Positions 11,560 to 23,529 of a DNA stretch of 64,000 nucleotides are shown here, piece after piece. The position numbers and the translations under genes are program-made. The first letter of the stretch is position 1. Each line of letters starts with the position of its first letter. The notes below the pieces were generated by a model. It saw nothing but the letters and a program-made list of their open reading frames with translations. It had not been told where the DNA came from and ran no database searches. This stretch comes from Riptortus pedestris (lineage: Eukaryota; Arthropoda; Insecta; Hemiptera; Alydidae): assembly GCA_019009955.1 (NCBI GenBank), contig CM032231.1, forward strand, positions 89,873,501 to 89,937,500. The letters run 5' to 3'.

Positions 11560-13873
11560 TGAGTTCTAATAAATAATTCTTGTATTAGTAATACGATGCA
11601 TTTCAACCATTTTTAACGTTATATAGTTATTTTGAAATAGGGAACTCTTGTGATGCGTATAATTGGGATCAAACTCTTGCACAACGATATATGGTCTGTG
11701 GAACTTATCGTAATTGTGGATAACAACTATATATCGACGTTTGGCACAAAAAGGCCTAATATGAACTGAGTAGAAGAAGGGGTTTACAGAAGACTGAAAA
11801 CTAAATAATACAAATATATCAGTTAATATTTGAGTAACTAAACGAAAAACATAAAAATAAAAAACGAATTGCAACAATATTGTGTATGTGAATATTTCGT
11901 TCTGAATCACAATTGCGGCTTTATTCCGAATTTTCCTCCATACGATTTTTTTTTGTTAGCATATAAACACATTCATTTAATCAACTTATACCTAAGTGTC
12001 CATCGCTTTCTCAGCCTCTGAGATTTAGAGTAATCTCTGATCCATTAAATTGACCCTAAGCGTGTGGAAAATCCTTTCATGAGGCAACAGCAAATCTGTC
12101 TCGCCCTTAAATTCTTAAATAGCCCTTACCAAAAGATTGTAAGCGAATCACGGAAAGAAGATTAACCTTGATATAACCTGCACTAGAAGGATTTCACCCT
12201 TAAGGGGGATTTTAGCACTCTCATTTATCTCACCCTGTACCTTCCACCTTTCATATACTTTTAATTTCCAAGTTTAATTTTATTTAAGCCAATCATAAGC
12301 TTTCTTCTTTTTTTTTTTTTTTTAAATCATTGTGTTTAACTTCATAATTCATCCCTTTAAATTATTTCATTTTTTTCTACAGCTTTAAAACTACGAAGCA
12401 AATGACTGCAATCCATGTATTATGTTTAGTATTCATAGTTCATCCAAGTAAGAGGAATAATCCACACGCCGCTAAAATAAATTAAGAACCTTGCAATACA
12501 TTTGAAATTGAAATAATGAAAAAGAATGATGAAATCAGTGTATAATATTTAATAAACCTAATAGCCAATTATGTAAAACTTAATAATGTCTTGAATATCT
12601 CCCTGAAAATGGTCAATTTCTCATCATATACAACTACAATAGTATTCGAGGAATACATTTGTATAATTTCTACAGGAATAAAAGACATTCAGAAAATTAA
12701 TGACATTAACTGTCAAATTTCAATCTACCAATATAGAAAACTAAAACGATAAACTAATGTACCTTATCTTCTTTTGAATAATAAAGGGATATACCGACAT
12801 CACAGACAGGATCTGGATCAAAGGTGAACAGAAATGCTCCATCGAACGACGTAAGAAAATATAACTCCAATGTCTGTTTTATAAATTCGACGCACGACTA
12901 TTATTGACTATTCGTGAATTTCTAACGTTCTTGAAAAACATTTCAGTGATATCTTTAACTTCCTTGAGTTTCCAAATCGCATTCCTACAACCCAACACAT
13001 TGCATTTCTGTGGAAATCATTTTTTTATCCACTCTACCAGAAAAAAATAAATAAAAAGTTACCACGGGTTTTGGTAAAATCTCCATAGTGGTATTGAACC
13101 TTCAGTTAAGCGAGTTACTATGCAATTATGTAATTCATATCATAGATCTAAATCTTCTAATATACCAAGTTGCTTTTTTTAGGGAGGGTAAGAACAATTT
13201 ATTTCGTGAATAGCTAACTACCTAAATCAAATCTTTAGGTTCAGTGGCTAGAAAAAATTAGTAACCTGCAGACTACTTCTCGTGTCTAGCCTGCGTAACA
13301 TACAGTTGTACTTGATTAAAATAAAGCTAACTTGGTCAATTATGTGTACAATGAAATTGCTTTGTATAGCAAACAAATTAATCCAACTGAGAACATTCAT
13401 GAAAGCTGGAGAGAGGGAATTATCATTGCTGTTTTATAACTGACGCTAAAAATGACTGGCCAATTTCTCATACCATTTAGTACCTCTGTGTTAATTGTTC
13501 GTTTGAAGTCATCCACTTACTTTATCGCTAATACATTAAACGAGGTTATCTAAAATTCAATAAAATTTGATCAAAGGATTATTATCTTTAGAAGTACAAC
13601 AACGGATCAGGTGCGACAGTCCCTAAGGACGATTTTACTTAACATGGACGAAAATACATATTAAAACATACACATAATGAATACTAACACATACTAACTT
13701 ACTAAAAACATACTAAAAATGAATTACAATAATGAAAATCTTGCGAATATTCTTGGGGGAACATCTTTAACAAGTTTTAATGCATAACGTAATATATGAA
13801 ATGATCTATAGTGTACTTGATAAAATAAGAAACACGTTGGTCCAGACCTGTTTGAGTTTCACGGACTTGAATC
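11560..13873. other. no gene recognised
   Basis: A 2.3-kb AT-rich interval without a recurring repeat. The 114-codon minus-strand frame at 11566-11910 has no motif, and an aromatic-rich composition typical of translated AT-rich DNA. Confidence 0.45.
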
Positions 13874-13945
13874 AAATCCGTCACGCAGGGGTTGTAAAAC
13901 CTAAGCAGATTTCCTACTTACAGTGTTGAGCCAGGAGCTTCGGAG
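13874..13945 (-). mobile_element. family A 3'-end fragment, copy A2
   Basis: ATCCGTCACGCAGGGG and AAGCAGATTTCC are recognisable, then the copy breaks off five bases before the next A element starts. Confidence 0.7.
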
Positions 13946-13950
13946 CATAT

Positions 13951-14075
13951 GTTAGCAGATTTCCCTTAAGGGAAATCAGCTACTGAGGTTATACTTATGA
14001 CGGAATTTTCTAAATTTTTCCTCAAATCCTCTTCGTTCCTACCTAGTAGATGACTCAAATGCACTCCGCTCAACA

Positions 14076-14139
<64 letters not shown>

Positions 14140-14624
14140 CTGTTACCGCTCTAGCGGTCGCAATTTTTGTTTGATCGTTACCAAACTCGATATTTAGTCG
14201 TTTTATGTAAAAAGAAAGATTAAGTTCGTTAACGGCTGAAATTGGACCAGTGGGAGGGGGGGGGGTTAGAGGGGAGGATTTTCGAAAATTCGAAATATCT
14301 CCGTTACTATACGTCAAACCGAAAATGTGTATAAAATCAATCTTATTGCAAATTTAATTTACTATAAATATTGTTCTATACATTTATTCTGTATCTTGAA
14401 TATTAAGCGGGATATTTGCATTTGTATTGTGTGTGTGGTCGGCAGAAGTTGGCTATGTTCGGGACATTCCGCCGAAAGCTAGGGCGGCCGTTTTCGTCAC
14501 TGATTGTCCCTCGTGAATAGGTTTAGAGATTCCTTACTACTACTGTTGTTATTAGGCTGATTTCTCTATTGTAAAACTTCACGTGGGAAATCTGCTTACG
14601 CAGCCCCTGCGTGACGGACTTTTT
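13951..14624 (+). mobile_element. family A element, copy A3
   Basis: Complete copy: the 5' palindrome (from 13953), TCATGACGGAATTTT-type block, a ~55-bp (TA)n, GCTCTAGCGGTCGCAA, the G-rich GGGGGGGGGTTAGAGGGG block, and a 3' end CAGCCCCTGCGTGACGGACT. It shares its last T bases with the first bases of copy A4, so the two are head-to-tail. Confidence 0.85.
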
Positions 14625-14652
14625 AGCAGATTTCCCTTAAGGGAAATCAGCT
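14625..14652. repeat. family A 5' terminal palindrome
   Basis: AGCAGATTTCCC-TTAA-GGGAAATCAGCT: 28 bp and self-complementary apart from one pair. The first 12 bases recur inverted at the 3' end (15336-15347). Confidence 0.95.
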
Positions 14653-14761
14653 ATTGAGGTTGTACTCATGACGGAATTTTCGACATTTTTCTTCAAATGT
14701 CCATCGATCCTACCTAGTAGATGACGAAAATGAGGTCCGTTCAAAACTGTATATATATATA

Positions 14762-14816
<55 letters not shown>

Positions 14817-15335
14817 ATATATTTGTCTGTTACCGCTCTAGCGGTCGCAATTTTTCTTTGATCCTTACCAAACTTCATATTTAAGCGTTTTATGTAAAAA
14901 GAAAGATCAAGTTCGTTAACGGCTGAAATCGGACCAGTGGGAGGGGAGGTTTAGAGGGGAGGATTTTCGAAAATTCGAAATATCTCCGTTACTATACGTC
15001 GGATCAAAAGATTGTATAGAACCAATCTTATTGCAAATTAAATTTACTATAAATATTGTTCTATACATTAATTCTCTATCTTGAATATTAACCGAGATAT
15101 TTGCATTTGTATTCTGCGGGTGGTCACCAATAGGCTGTTCGGAGTTTCCGACGAGAGCTCTGGCGGCCGTTTCCATAACTATCGTCCCTCGTGAATAGGT
15201 TTAGAGGTTAGGTTAACTGTTTTTTGGGCTAGAAACTACTGGGTTATTACGCCCTAAATAATGTTTTTTAGGTTTAGAGGTTTCTTACTACTACAGTTGT
15301 TATTAGGCAGATTTCTCTATTGTAAAACTTCACGT

Positions 15336-15368
15336 GGGAAATCTGCTTAGTTTACGCAGCCCCTGCGT
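15336..15368. repeat. family A 3' subterminal repeat plus hairpin
   Basis: GGGAAATCTGCT is followed by the stem-loop ACGCAG-CCC-CTGCGT (15354-15368), 12 bases before the element end. A Helitron-type 3' hairpin close to the terminus is the closest known analogue. Confidence 0.9.
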
Positions 15369-15394
15369 GACGGACTTTTTATATTTCTGAGTAC

Positions 15395-15814
15395 AAATAT
15401 GATGAGCAGAAGTAAGGGTTTTCTGAAGGATGAAAACAATCTCAAAGGCTGAATAACTCATTATTCATTTTCTATAACTGTTGTTTTATACATTTTTTCG
15501 TAGCTCAGATATTTAAGCTACGAAACAATGTATAAAACACCAATTGAGGAATGTGAATAGTTTACAAATTTTTGTTCTATAACATTGTTCGATTCGTCTC
15601 ATAATAACGGAAATATTTTGAACTTTCGAAATTCCATCTTTTAACCCCTCCCACTGGTGAATTCTCAGCCCTTAACAAAGTTGATCTTTAGTTTTAAATA
15701 AAACGATTAAATGTTGAATTTGGAATTGTGAAAGCTAGAGCATTAACAGACAATTTTTTTACAACCTCGTCATGAGTACATCAATAGCTGATTTCCATTA
15801 TTTGGAATTTGCTA
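15395..15814 (-). mobile_element. degenerate family A copy A5
   Basis: Matches the middle and 5' half only loosely: AACCCCTCCCACTGGT, GCTAGAGCATTAACAGACAA, GTCATGAGTACATCAATAGC and a broken palindrome ending TTTGCTAAAAAG. The (TA)n tract is absent, which suggests an older copy. Confidence 0.65.
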
Positions 15815-18787
15815 AAAAGTTAAGCTATTTCATTTAGTGGAGCATTTTCTAAAAAATAAATTGGTCATACCCAAAATTATTTAGAGAACGTTTTTGTGAA
15901 TAGGAAAGGGTGTGGACTAGATTTTGTTCATCCTTTGATGAAGGTGACTAGTGAATAAATAATAGGTAATATGACTCTAGCGAATATGTGTGTCACATAA
16001 TGAAAATAAATGATTATGTTATTCACCAACTTGAGTTGGCAGTAACGTACTGTCACCGCGGAGGTAATCACTATTCATTAGTCATTCCGATTTAGATTCG
16101 GGGAGTAGCCATGTGCCGGACTGGTTGAGTAATTCGAGTGAGTGCTCAGAGTAATCTAATGCAAATGGCTAGCTCTCTGGGGATGTACATCAAAATACAC
16201 ACCTCTAACAATAACCAACCTACAGTTACTAGACTCTAATCTACCTCTGGCATTTCACAATAACCAAGAAATATTATATTATCCAAGTTTGCTTATCGGA
16301 TGTGCAACATCTGGGTTCGAAGCTGCACTGTATAGCCCAGCGGGCAGTTAAAATCTCCATTAAATATGCTCGAGTTCTTTTGAATAGCATTATTACATTA
16401 ACCTAAACTGGAACGGCTTTGGATGTAATACTCTTGAGACCACTTTTCAAAGTACACTTGAAATGTTCACCGTTCATATTTAATAGGCGATACAAATGAG
16501 TTCCACTGGTTCAATTTGAAGTGCCTGAAGAACCACAATGTTTTAATAAATTATTACATAATACCTTTAGTCAGATGTAATAACCAATCGCTCTGACCCA
16601 TCATAAAATTTATTTAGCGCATGGAGCTTTCAAGCTCTTAGGTTAAAATTTCGGAGCAGCCTAGCATGCACCCAACTAAAACATTGAGGGACAACAATAA
16701 TGTTGTGTCTTAAATGTTGAATCGATTGCACAAGTATATATTCACTGTATACTACAGCAATGGATGTAAAGGGTCAAACCCATTGGCTCCCATTGTGTTA
16801 CAAGGGTATGAAATAGTGGCTATGGGTAGTGAATCAATCTGATCACTTCATTGAATACAATCCTACCAGTGAGGCCGGGGCTGGTATTTGAGGGCTGTTG
16901 TGAGTCAAAGATTAACATACATTATAATTTTATTTTCAAATTATATGCGTCTGTGCGTGAGTATATATATATATATATATTATTCCATCTTCAATGAAGC
17001 AGACGAAAGAAACCATACGTTCTCTACCTTTGAAAAACCCCCCGCATGGTGTTGCCATCTGTGTCTCAGTCCTGTGAACTACCAAGCCCCAGCTGGTAGC
17101 AGAGAACAAAATGCAGTAGAATAAAAAAAGAGATCAGAAGTCAGTCTACTTTTCTTGAGAGAGCACACTCGTTCATAAAAGAAGTATTTATTTTATTGTT
17201 AATATGTTTCAAAAACATGACTAATCAATTTGCATTCAAGAAAAGGCAGGTGGCAGAGGAGAGGATGTGGATGGAGAGAGAAATGGAAGGAATAAGGAGA
17301 AAAAGGGGAATGAATCAAATGTAGAAATAAAAGAAGCCAGGCACAATAACCCAACATATCTACAGCATCATCTACATTCAATATTGTAACTTTTAATCTA
17401 TATATTCCTTGTATTTTATATGTATTATCAAGCGACATTTTCAATAAACTTATATGTTCTATCAAATATAACCAGCCCACTCTCATAAAAACCAGCATTT
17501 GCATAATCCCCCAGTGAGAAGGTAATATTCATTACTAAATGAATTACCCCATCGCAATATATATACACTCGCGCGGAAAATCACCACTGGGGGTGAAGAT
17601 CGTCAATCATGCCTCATCATTAAAGATGAAAGTGGTTTTCGGCTACTATAGGCTGCTTTCTTCATGCAAGTTGGGAAGTGATACCAGTGTTCCTGCAGGT
17701 ATTTATCTTCTAAGTTTCATTATTTTTTCAGATATCCGCTCATGTGGTCAGGGTTCCACCATTCTTCGTGAATTTTCTGTTTCTCTTAGGTCGTTTTCTA
17801 CAAACTCACTTTTCGATATTAAGCTCTTTTCGATATGCCTCGGTTCCCCAACCAATATAAATTTATCGATCTGAAAATCGACCAGTTCGCCTGAGATGAT
17901 GGTCAGAGAGTCGTTGAAACATTGGACAATGCACGGTGAAGCCCAGACGGCTGGAGCAGATCACCGGGAAAATAATGAAACTTTAAAGATAAAATCTGGT
18001 AGATGAGAATTGAAGGACAGAGCATTTTTCTTGTAGGTTTCTTCCATCAATTACCTTAAGTACATACAAGCAAGTACCTTCAGTACTATCTCCTGGCCCT
18101 TATCTTTTCTACGCCGTGCGATAATTTCCAAGGTTTCTCTTGTTAACAATGTTTTAGTTTGGGCTATTTTCACCAAGCCACCCCCATCATCAAATGGGTT
18201 CATAGCCCTGCATCATCAAATATGTTTCGTTCTTTATATATTTCCTGACGTCTACTTGCTGTATTTTATGTTAGGCGATAAAGGTACATTGAGTACAACT
18301 TGTATGAGATATACACGGTATAGTTATTTTTTCTAATTAAAATATTTGTAATTATTATTAATGCGTAGGATCATCATATGAAAGAGAAAAATTATTTGTA
18401 TCAAATGGATTCATTGTTCTGCATATATCATTTGAATTTGGCAATGGTTTTGCGCCCCCCTCTCTACCTGTAGGACTCATCTAGCTGCTCATTCCACAAT
18501 GAGATGTTGGGTGAGAGTTCACTGTTGTTTCAGAACCCATCTGTCTCGAATTTTTCTTTTCGGTTTTATAGTCGGGACCTCCTCTCCTTTTCTGAGAGAA
18601 TCCGTTCCCCTTAACGAAATAATACGAATTTTAGCGATGCTACTAGTTGCCCGAATCATCCTCGCTTACACCTCCAGTTTGTCCAGATCGGCGATTGGTA
18701 TGAACATTCCATTAAAATCTTGTCCCTTTTCCCTTCTCTTGTATTTGTGTGACGTTTCTCTCAGGAGTAAGAGGGATTTATTATAAT
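15815..18787. other. no gene recognised; short (TA)n at 16961
   Basis: Three kilobases without a recurring element. The frames at 16888-17124, 17199-17504, 17539-17874 and 18499-18786 were read; none shows a domain, and codon use resembles the surrounding non-coding sequence. Confidence 0.45.
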
Positions 18788-19390
18788 ATTTTAGCAGAGA
18801 GGTCGTACTCATGATGCGATTTTCGTAAATTTTCTTCAAATGTCCATCGATCCTACCCAGGAGATGACGAAAATGAGGTCCGTTCAAAATTATACATATT
18901 TGTCTGTTAACGCTCCAGCGGTCGTAATTTTTAATTGATCGTTACCAAACTCCATATTTAAACATTTTGTGTAAAAATAAAGATCAAGTTTGTTAATGGC
19001 TGAAATCAGACAAGTGGGTGGGGAGGGGGGTTTAGAGGGGAGGATATTCAAAAATTCAAAATATCTCCGTTATTGTACGTCGGATTGAAAAATTGTATAG
19101 AACCAATCTTATTGAAAACTTAAAGCCCTATAAATGTTATTATGCAAATGTTTTCATTATCTTTATTATTAACCGAGATATTGTTTTTTTTTTTTTTCGG
19201 CCTTGAGTAAACCTCCACTCCTACTCATGTCATATCAACAATAAGCTGTTATATTATGAAGCACTTTATTTGATGCCTAAATAACAAATATTGTTCTCAT
19301 TGAACTTTTACGTCATAAGATAAATGCAAATACGGGATGCAAGTTGGAAATCTGCTTAGTTAACGCAGACCCTACGTGACGGACTCCTTT
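18788..19390 (+). mobile_element. family A element, copy A6 (long-tail subfamily)
   Basis: Shortened 5' palindrome (TTTTAGCAGAGAGGTCGTAC), no (TA)n expansion, and an extra 3' segment (GGCCTTGAGTAAACCTCCAC, ATTGAACTTTTA) shared with A7, A14 and A18. The 3' hairpin is mutated (ACGCAGACCCTACGT). Confidence 0.8.
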
Positions 19391-19502
19391 ATAATATTTA
19401 TTAACACCCATTTGGGCTTGTTTTTAATTACTATATCCCACTCAAATATGATATAATAATGAAATAAATTATACTTTTCTTGCGAAATCACCTCGATTTA
19501 GG
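19391..19502. other. spacer between two A copies
   Basis: About 110 bp of unclassified AT-rich sequence. Confidence 0.4.
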
Positions 19503-19616
19503 TTTTTGCAGATTCCCCCTGAGGGAAATTAGTTATTGAGGTTGTGACGAAAATAAGGACCGTTCAAAACGGTATCTATCTATATATATATCTATATATA
19601 TCTATCGGTATCTATC

Positions 19617-19691
<75 letters not shown>

Positions 19692-20174
19692 CTGTTACCG
19701 CTCTAGCGGTCGCAATTTTTGTCTTATCGTTACCAAACTTGATATATAATCGTTTTATACAAAAACAAAGATCAAGTTTGTTAATGGACGAAATCGGACA
19801 AGGGGGAGGGGGGTTTAGAAGGGGAGAATTTCGAAAATTCCTAATATCTCCGTTATTATGCGTCGGATCGAAAAATTATATATAACCAATCTTATTGCAA
19901 ATGTAATGTTCTATAAATATTGTTATGTACAGTTTTTCACTATCTTGATTATTTACTGAGATATTTGCATTTTTTAGTTTTTGGTCTTCAGTAAAGCCCC
20001 ACTCCTACTCATCTCATATTTTCAATATTCTATTATATTATGAAACACTTTATTTGAAGTTTAAATACCAAGTATTGTTCTCATTGAACTTTTAAGCTTT
20101 GAGATAAATGCAAATACGTGGCGCACGTGGGGATTCTGCTTAGTTAACGCAGCCCCTGCGTGACGGACTTTTTG
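19503..20174 (+). mobile_element. family A element, copy A7 (long-tail subfamily)
   Basis: Same subfamily as A6. A large (TA)n with TATC interruptions occupies 19572-19686. An internal deletion removes the CATCGATCCTACC block, but both terminal structures are present; the 3' end is CAGCCCCTGCGTGACGGACT. Confidence 0.82.
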
Positions 20175-20739
20175 AATTTCACCTCGATGTTCTCTGTCAG
20201 CTACTGACGGTTAAGTCGAGCTTTTGCAACGGTCGCTTCTCGAGATCGAAGGGCTACTTTGGTACCTACAGTGCTGCTCTCACGCGGAGGTCTGCCGAAA
20301 CCACTCTTCCTCTTGAAAGCCTTTCTGCAAACTCTTTGGCCTGTAACTATTGGCTCTCAGCTCTTCAAGTCTAGTTCATTTCCTCCTTTAATGACCTAGT
20401 TCGCGAGAGTGGTTCTAGTCTACGTCCATCTTGTTACTTTTAAGTTGTCAGAAACCATTACATTCTCTCTCCACAACAGTTTCTTTCCGCTATGCTATGA
20501 GTTTACTTTACAGTCACTATAAAAAGCGGCCTATCAATATGAACTATTTTTAAAAAAGGTGTCATGTTAAAAAATTATAAAAATATAATGCAGTTTCGGA
20601 TTCATTAGTGAAACTATTTGACTTTCAATTCTAGTTGAAGGGCGTTAGTCGATTTATATAAACTTTCTATAACAAAATTATAAATTACATTAAGATATAT
20701 ATCTCAAACTTTATTAAAGCATATTTATTTGGAACATGA
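20175..20739. other. no gene recognised
   Basis: GC content is briefly higher around 20200-20400, with no open frame of note. The last 13 bases are the left target duplication of the LINE that follows. Confidence 0.4.
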
Positions 20740-20742
20740 AAT

Positions 20743-20935
20743 GGAAAATGTCTTAATCGTTTCCGCTCTGCAGACGATGTAGTTTTAATTGCGAAAACCT
20801 CAGAGAAGCTTATATCTATGATTGCTCTACTGATTATTTTATATAAGAAAGTAGGTTTGATACCGAATTTCAGTAAAACAAAGATAATGAAAAATGTGGA
20901 AAGCTCCTATTTCAGTAGGAAGGACTAAACTTGAT

Positions 20936-21021
<86 letters not shown>

Positions 21022-21570
21022 TCAATTGATCTCCTTCTAAAATAAGTCAATGAAAGATGTGGAGAGAAGAGTAGCTCAGGGTTGGAGTAAATGTTGGTCA
21101 TTAAAATCTATAGTGAAAGGAAATTTCCCAAACGAAATGAAGAAAAGAGTTTTCGATTCTTGCGTTCTTCCGACAGTGGAAGACATGGTCTATCACAAAA
21201 AGCCAATCAAGGGAACTGGAATTATGGCAAAGAAATCAGTGAAAAGGATCTTGGTAAACATCAAGACGAAAGACTATATCAGAAGTTCCATCGTTTGGGA
21301 AAAAACGAAACTGTCACATATCGAGGACTACATGGAATCATTGAAATGGAAATGGGTAGGCCACCTCCTCAGGACTCCAGATGAAAGATGGCCTAAGCAA
21401 ATAACTCTTTGGACTCGATACAATCTTAATAGCAAACGGGGAAGACGGGCAAATAATATGGGCAAACTGAATGAAAGAAATGGCAGGAGCAATGTGGTGG
21501 AGAGTGGCACGAGATAGGCATGCTTGGATGAAGAAGAACCAAGAGATGGCGACGACTTGGGCTTCCTAGA
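20743..21570 (+). pseudogene. LINE reverse transcriptase, C-terminal part, broken
   Basis: The first segment reads NGKCLNRFRSADDVVLIAKT, the RT catalytic box (canonical FADD, here SADD), then VGLIPNFSKTKIM. After a (TA)n tract the frame resumes with VERRVAQGWSKCWSLKSI, NEMKKRVFDSCVLPT and LKWKWVGHLLRTPDERWPK, followed by KRGRRAN and, one frame over, MWWRVARDRHAWMKK. This order (ADD box, xxRVFDxCVLP, KWxWxGHxxR, GRxxxRW, WxxxARDRxxW) is typical of RTE/BovB-like LINEs. In life the protein copies its RNA at a nicked target. Breaks: a stop before the (TA)n, the (TA)n itself, loss of the usual YGxETW part after VLPT, and a frameshift near 21490. Confidence 0.8.
20938..21018. repeat. (TA)n tract grown inside the LINE
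   Basis: It lies where related LINEs encode DYVYLGQLI. The flanks TTGATTATGTATAT and AGTCAATTGATCTC are LINE sequence, so the tract arose by expansion of the TATGTATAT coding word. Confidence 0.85.
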
Positions 21571-21903
21571 AGACTGGTCACCTCTGGATGGTGTACAGAC
21601 TACTACTGTCTAAAGGGAAGGCCTAAATCATAGTTGTCTTACCGGGCTTAATTAATATAATAATGTTAACTATTTAAGGGAGGATTTAATTATTTACGTA
21701 TTGCATCACAGTTTTCTTTATTTTATTAGTAGTAGCTATATAACAATTTTGTAAGTTTAAAATTATTTAGCTTGAATTTTAAATGATGTTATTAATGAAC
21801 TATTTTGTTTATGGCAGCTGAGGCATAATAAATGCTATTTTTCATTCATTCATTCATTTGGAATATGATAGTTGTGACATTGTAGATGATAAGGCTCTTA
21901 ATA

Positions 21904-22350
21904 AAAAAGTCCGTCACGCAGGGGCTGCGTAAACTAATCAGATTTCTCAAGTGAAGTTTTAGAATAGAGACATTTCACGAAAGCCGAACAGTTACTGAAA
22001 CGGCCTATTTAGCTAGCCGGAAACAGGGAGACTACAACCAATGTAAGCCGATCTCATCATGTCCGTTACGCTCAATAAAATGCAAATAGCTCGGTTAATA
22101 TTTAAGAGAATAAATTTATATAACAATATTTATAGTAAATTTAATTTGCAATAAGATTGGTTCTATACAATTTTTCGATCCGACGTATAGATACGGAGAT
22201 ATTGCGAATTTTTGAAAATCCCCCCCTAAACCCCCCTCACATTTGTCCGGATTCAGCCATTACCGACCTTGACCTTTATTTTTACATAAAGCGTTTAAAT
22301 ATCGAGTTTGATAACAGTCAAGCAAAAATTGCGAGCGCTAGAGCGTTTAC

Positions 22351-22403
<53 letters not shown>

Positions 22404-22530
22404 ATTTTGAACGGACGTCATTTTTGTGTTCTCCTGGGTAGGATCGATGGGCATTTGAAGAAAATTTTTGAAAATCGCGTCACGAGTACGACCTCAATAG
22501 CTGATTTCCCTTGAGGGAAATCTGCTAAAA
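21904..22530 (-). mobile_element. family A element, copy A8
   Basis: Complete minus-strand copy: GTCCGTCACGCAGGGGCTGC at the left, CCGCCCTAAA-type C-rich block near 22220, a (TA)n at about 22354-22399, and the palindrome with a TTGA centre at the right, ending TCTGCTAAAA. Confidence 0.85.
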
Positions 22531-23529
22531 CCAATAACAAGTTGTAGTGAGATGATGAGACTCGAATGTTTGAATGGTCAACATAAGGGGGGGGGGGAGG
22601 CTGGATTGATATGTAGGTCCGTGACAAGTATAACAAGCATTGACAGTTCAGGAAAAGCTTAAGCACGTTTCACAGGGAACCCGAAACTACTAAGTTCTGA
22701 CGCTAAGAACTAATAGGTTGAAGGGAATACACATTAGATTTGGGGAGTTAAGGCCTTATAAATTACCCAAAACATCAATCGTACTAGCCTGATGGTAGAC
22801 GACTCTTTTTAACACTGATAGGTTTTAGGCCTGACCTCTACTAAATCCAGAGAAAAAGGAAGCTATCGCAGGTCCTGGAAGCTACTGCCTGTATCATTTA
22901 TCCAGTGGACAAGGTAGATCTTTAGGAACTCTATTTCATCCGATACGGACTTATCTGATTGAGTTCCACTTGACCCTTCTTCCATCAATGTCTGGCTACA
23001 CACTTTATCTTTTGCCTCCCACTTCTTCACATGTAGTTGCCAACAAAGTCGTTCGATTCTCTTACCCTCCATGTTTTAATCTAACCTTTTCTTCTCAAAA
23101 TTAAACAATTTATATTTGTATTCAATTTATATTAAACAAGTACAGTTTAGAATGGGAGTATATAGTCAATTGGGTTTTTATTTTTTTTCTTCTCATAGTA
23201 ACCCTTTGAGGAGTTATTTATTTGAATACAAGTTCCATTGCCACATGGCATATTACATGTATTATTATGTTAATATGGATCATTATTTTACAATATATAT
23301 TTGTTTATCAACTATCTACTCAAATATTATATTCAAGAAATAAAGTAAAATATTAAAATAAGTAATGATAATTACAAACAAAATTAATAAATGAAATGAA
23401 AAAGTAAATAAATAAATACAATAAGAACAAAAACATATCAATTAAACTCAACCGATGTTTAATTTGCGAGTCTATGTAAAGTAAATATATTGAATTATGA
23501 TTTCCCTTCCTCACAATCAACTTTACATT
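22531..23529. other. no gene recognised; probable LINE 3' UTR at right
   Basis: Contains a G-run near 22590 and a minus-strand frame (22863-23072) with no motif. The last one to two hundred bases lie downstream of the minus-strand LINE stop and are probably its 3' UTR. Confidence 0.4.

Larger units (their letters stand above)
14622..15380 (+). mobile_element. family A element, copy A4 (reference copy)
   Basis: The clearest complete copy, 759 bp. Order: 5' T-run, palindrome, CCATCGATCCTACCTAGTAG, (TA)n, TCTAGCGGTCGCAA, GAAATATCTCCGTTACTATA, TTGAATATTAACCGAGATAT, then GGGAAATCTGCT (15336-15347), the hairpin and GACGGACTTTTT. It codes for nothing. The asymmetric subterminal inverted repeat followed by a hairpin near the 3' end matches Helentron-associated (HINE/INE-1-like) elements. 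That class assignment is inference, because no Rep/helicase gene is in the window. Confidence 0.85.
20740..21855 (+). mobile_element. 5'-truncated RTE-type LINE with (ATTC)n tail
   Basis: A retrotransposon 3' end containing the RT catalytic motif and C-terminal region, then a short UTR and a CATTCATTCATT tail. The near-identical 13-mers ATTTGGAACATGA (20727-20739) and ATTTGGAATATGA (21856-21868) flank it as a probable target-site duplication. The LINE appears cut off inside the RT domain, as expected for incomplete reverse transcription. Confidence 0.8.

Noticed and set aside
11566..11910. 114-codon minus-strand frame rich in F, Y and I
   Set aside because: No motif, no recurrence and AT-driven composition; chance length is plausible in this sequence.
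14039..14317. 92-codon minus-strand frame containing YIYIYI
   Set aside because: It is family A sequence read through its (TA)n; similar frames occur in A4, A7, A8 and A16 because the repeats are related, not because a protein is conserved.
14625..14652. Family A palindrome with TTAA at its centre as a piggyBac end
   Set aside because: A copies have no terminal TTAA duplication and no matching inverted termini. TTAA is inside the palindrome, and a real piggyBac-type element uses it as a target in A20.
23116..23343. 75-codon tyrosine-rich plus-strand frame
   Set aside because: Lies in the probable 3' region of a minus-strand LINE; composition typical of AT-rich non-coding DNA.
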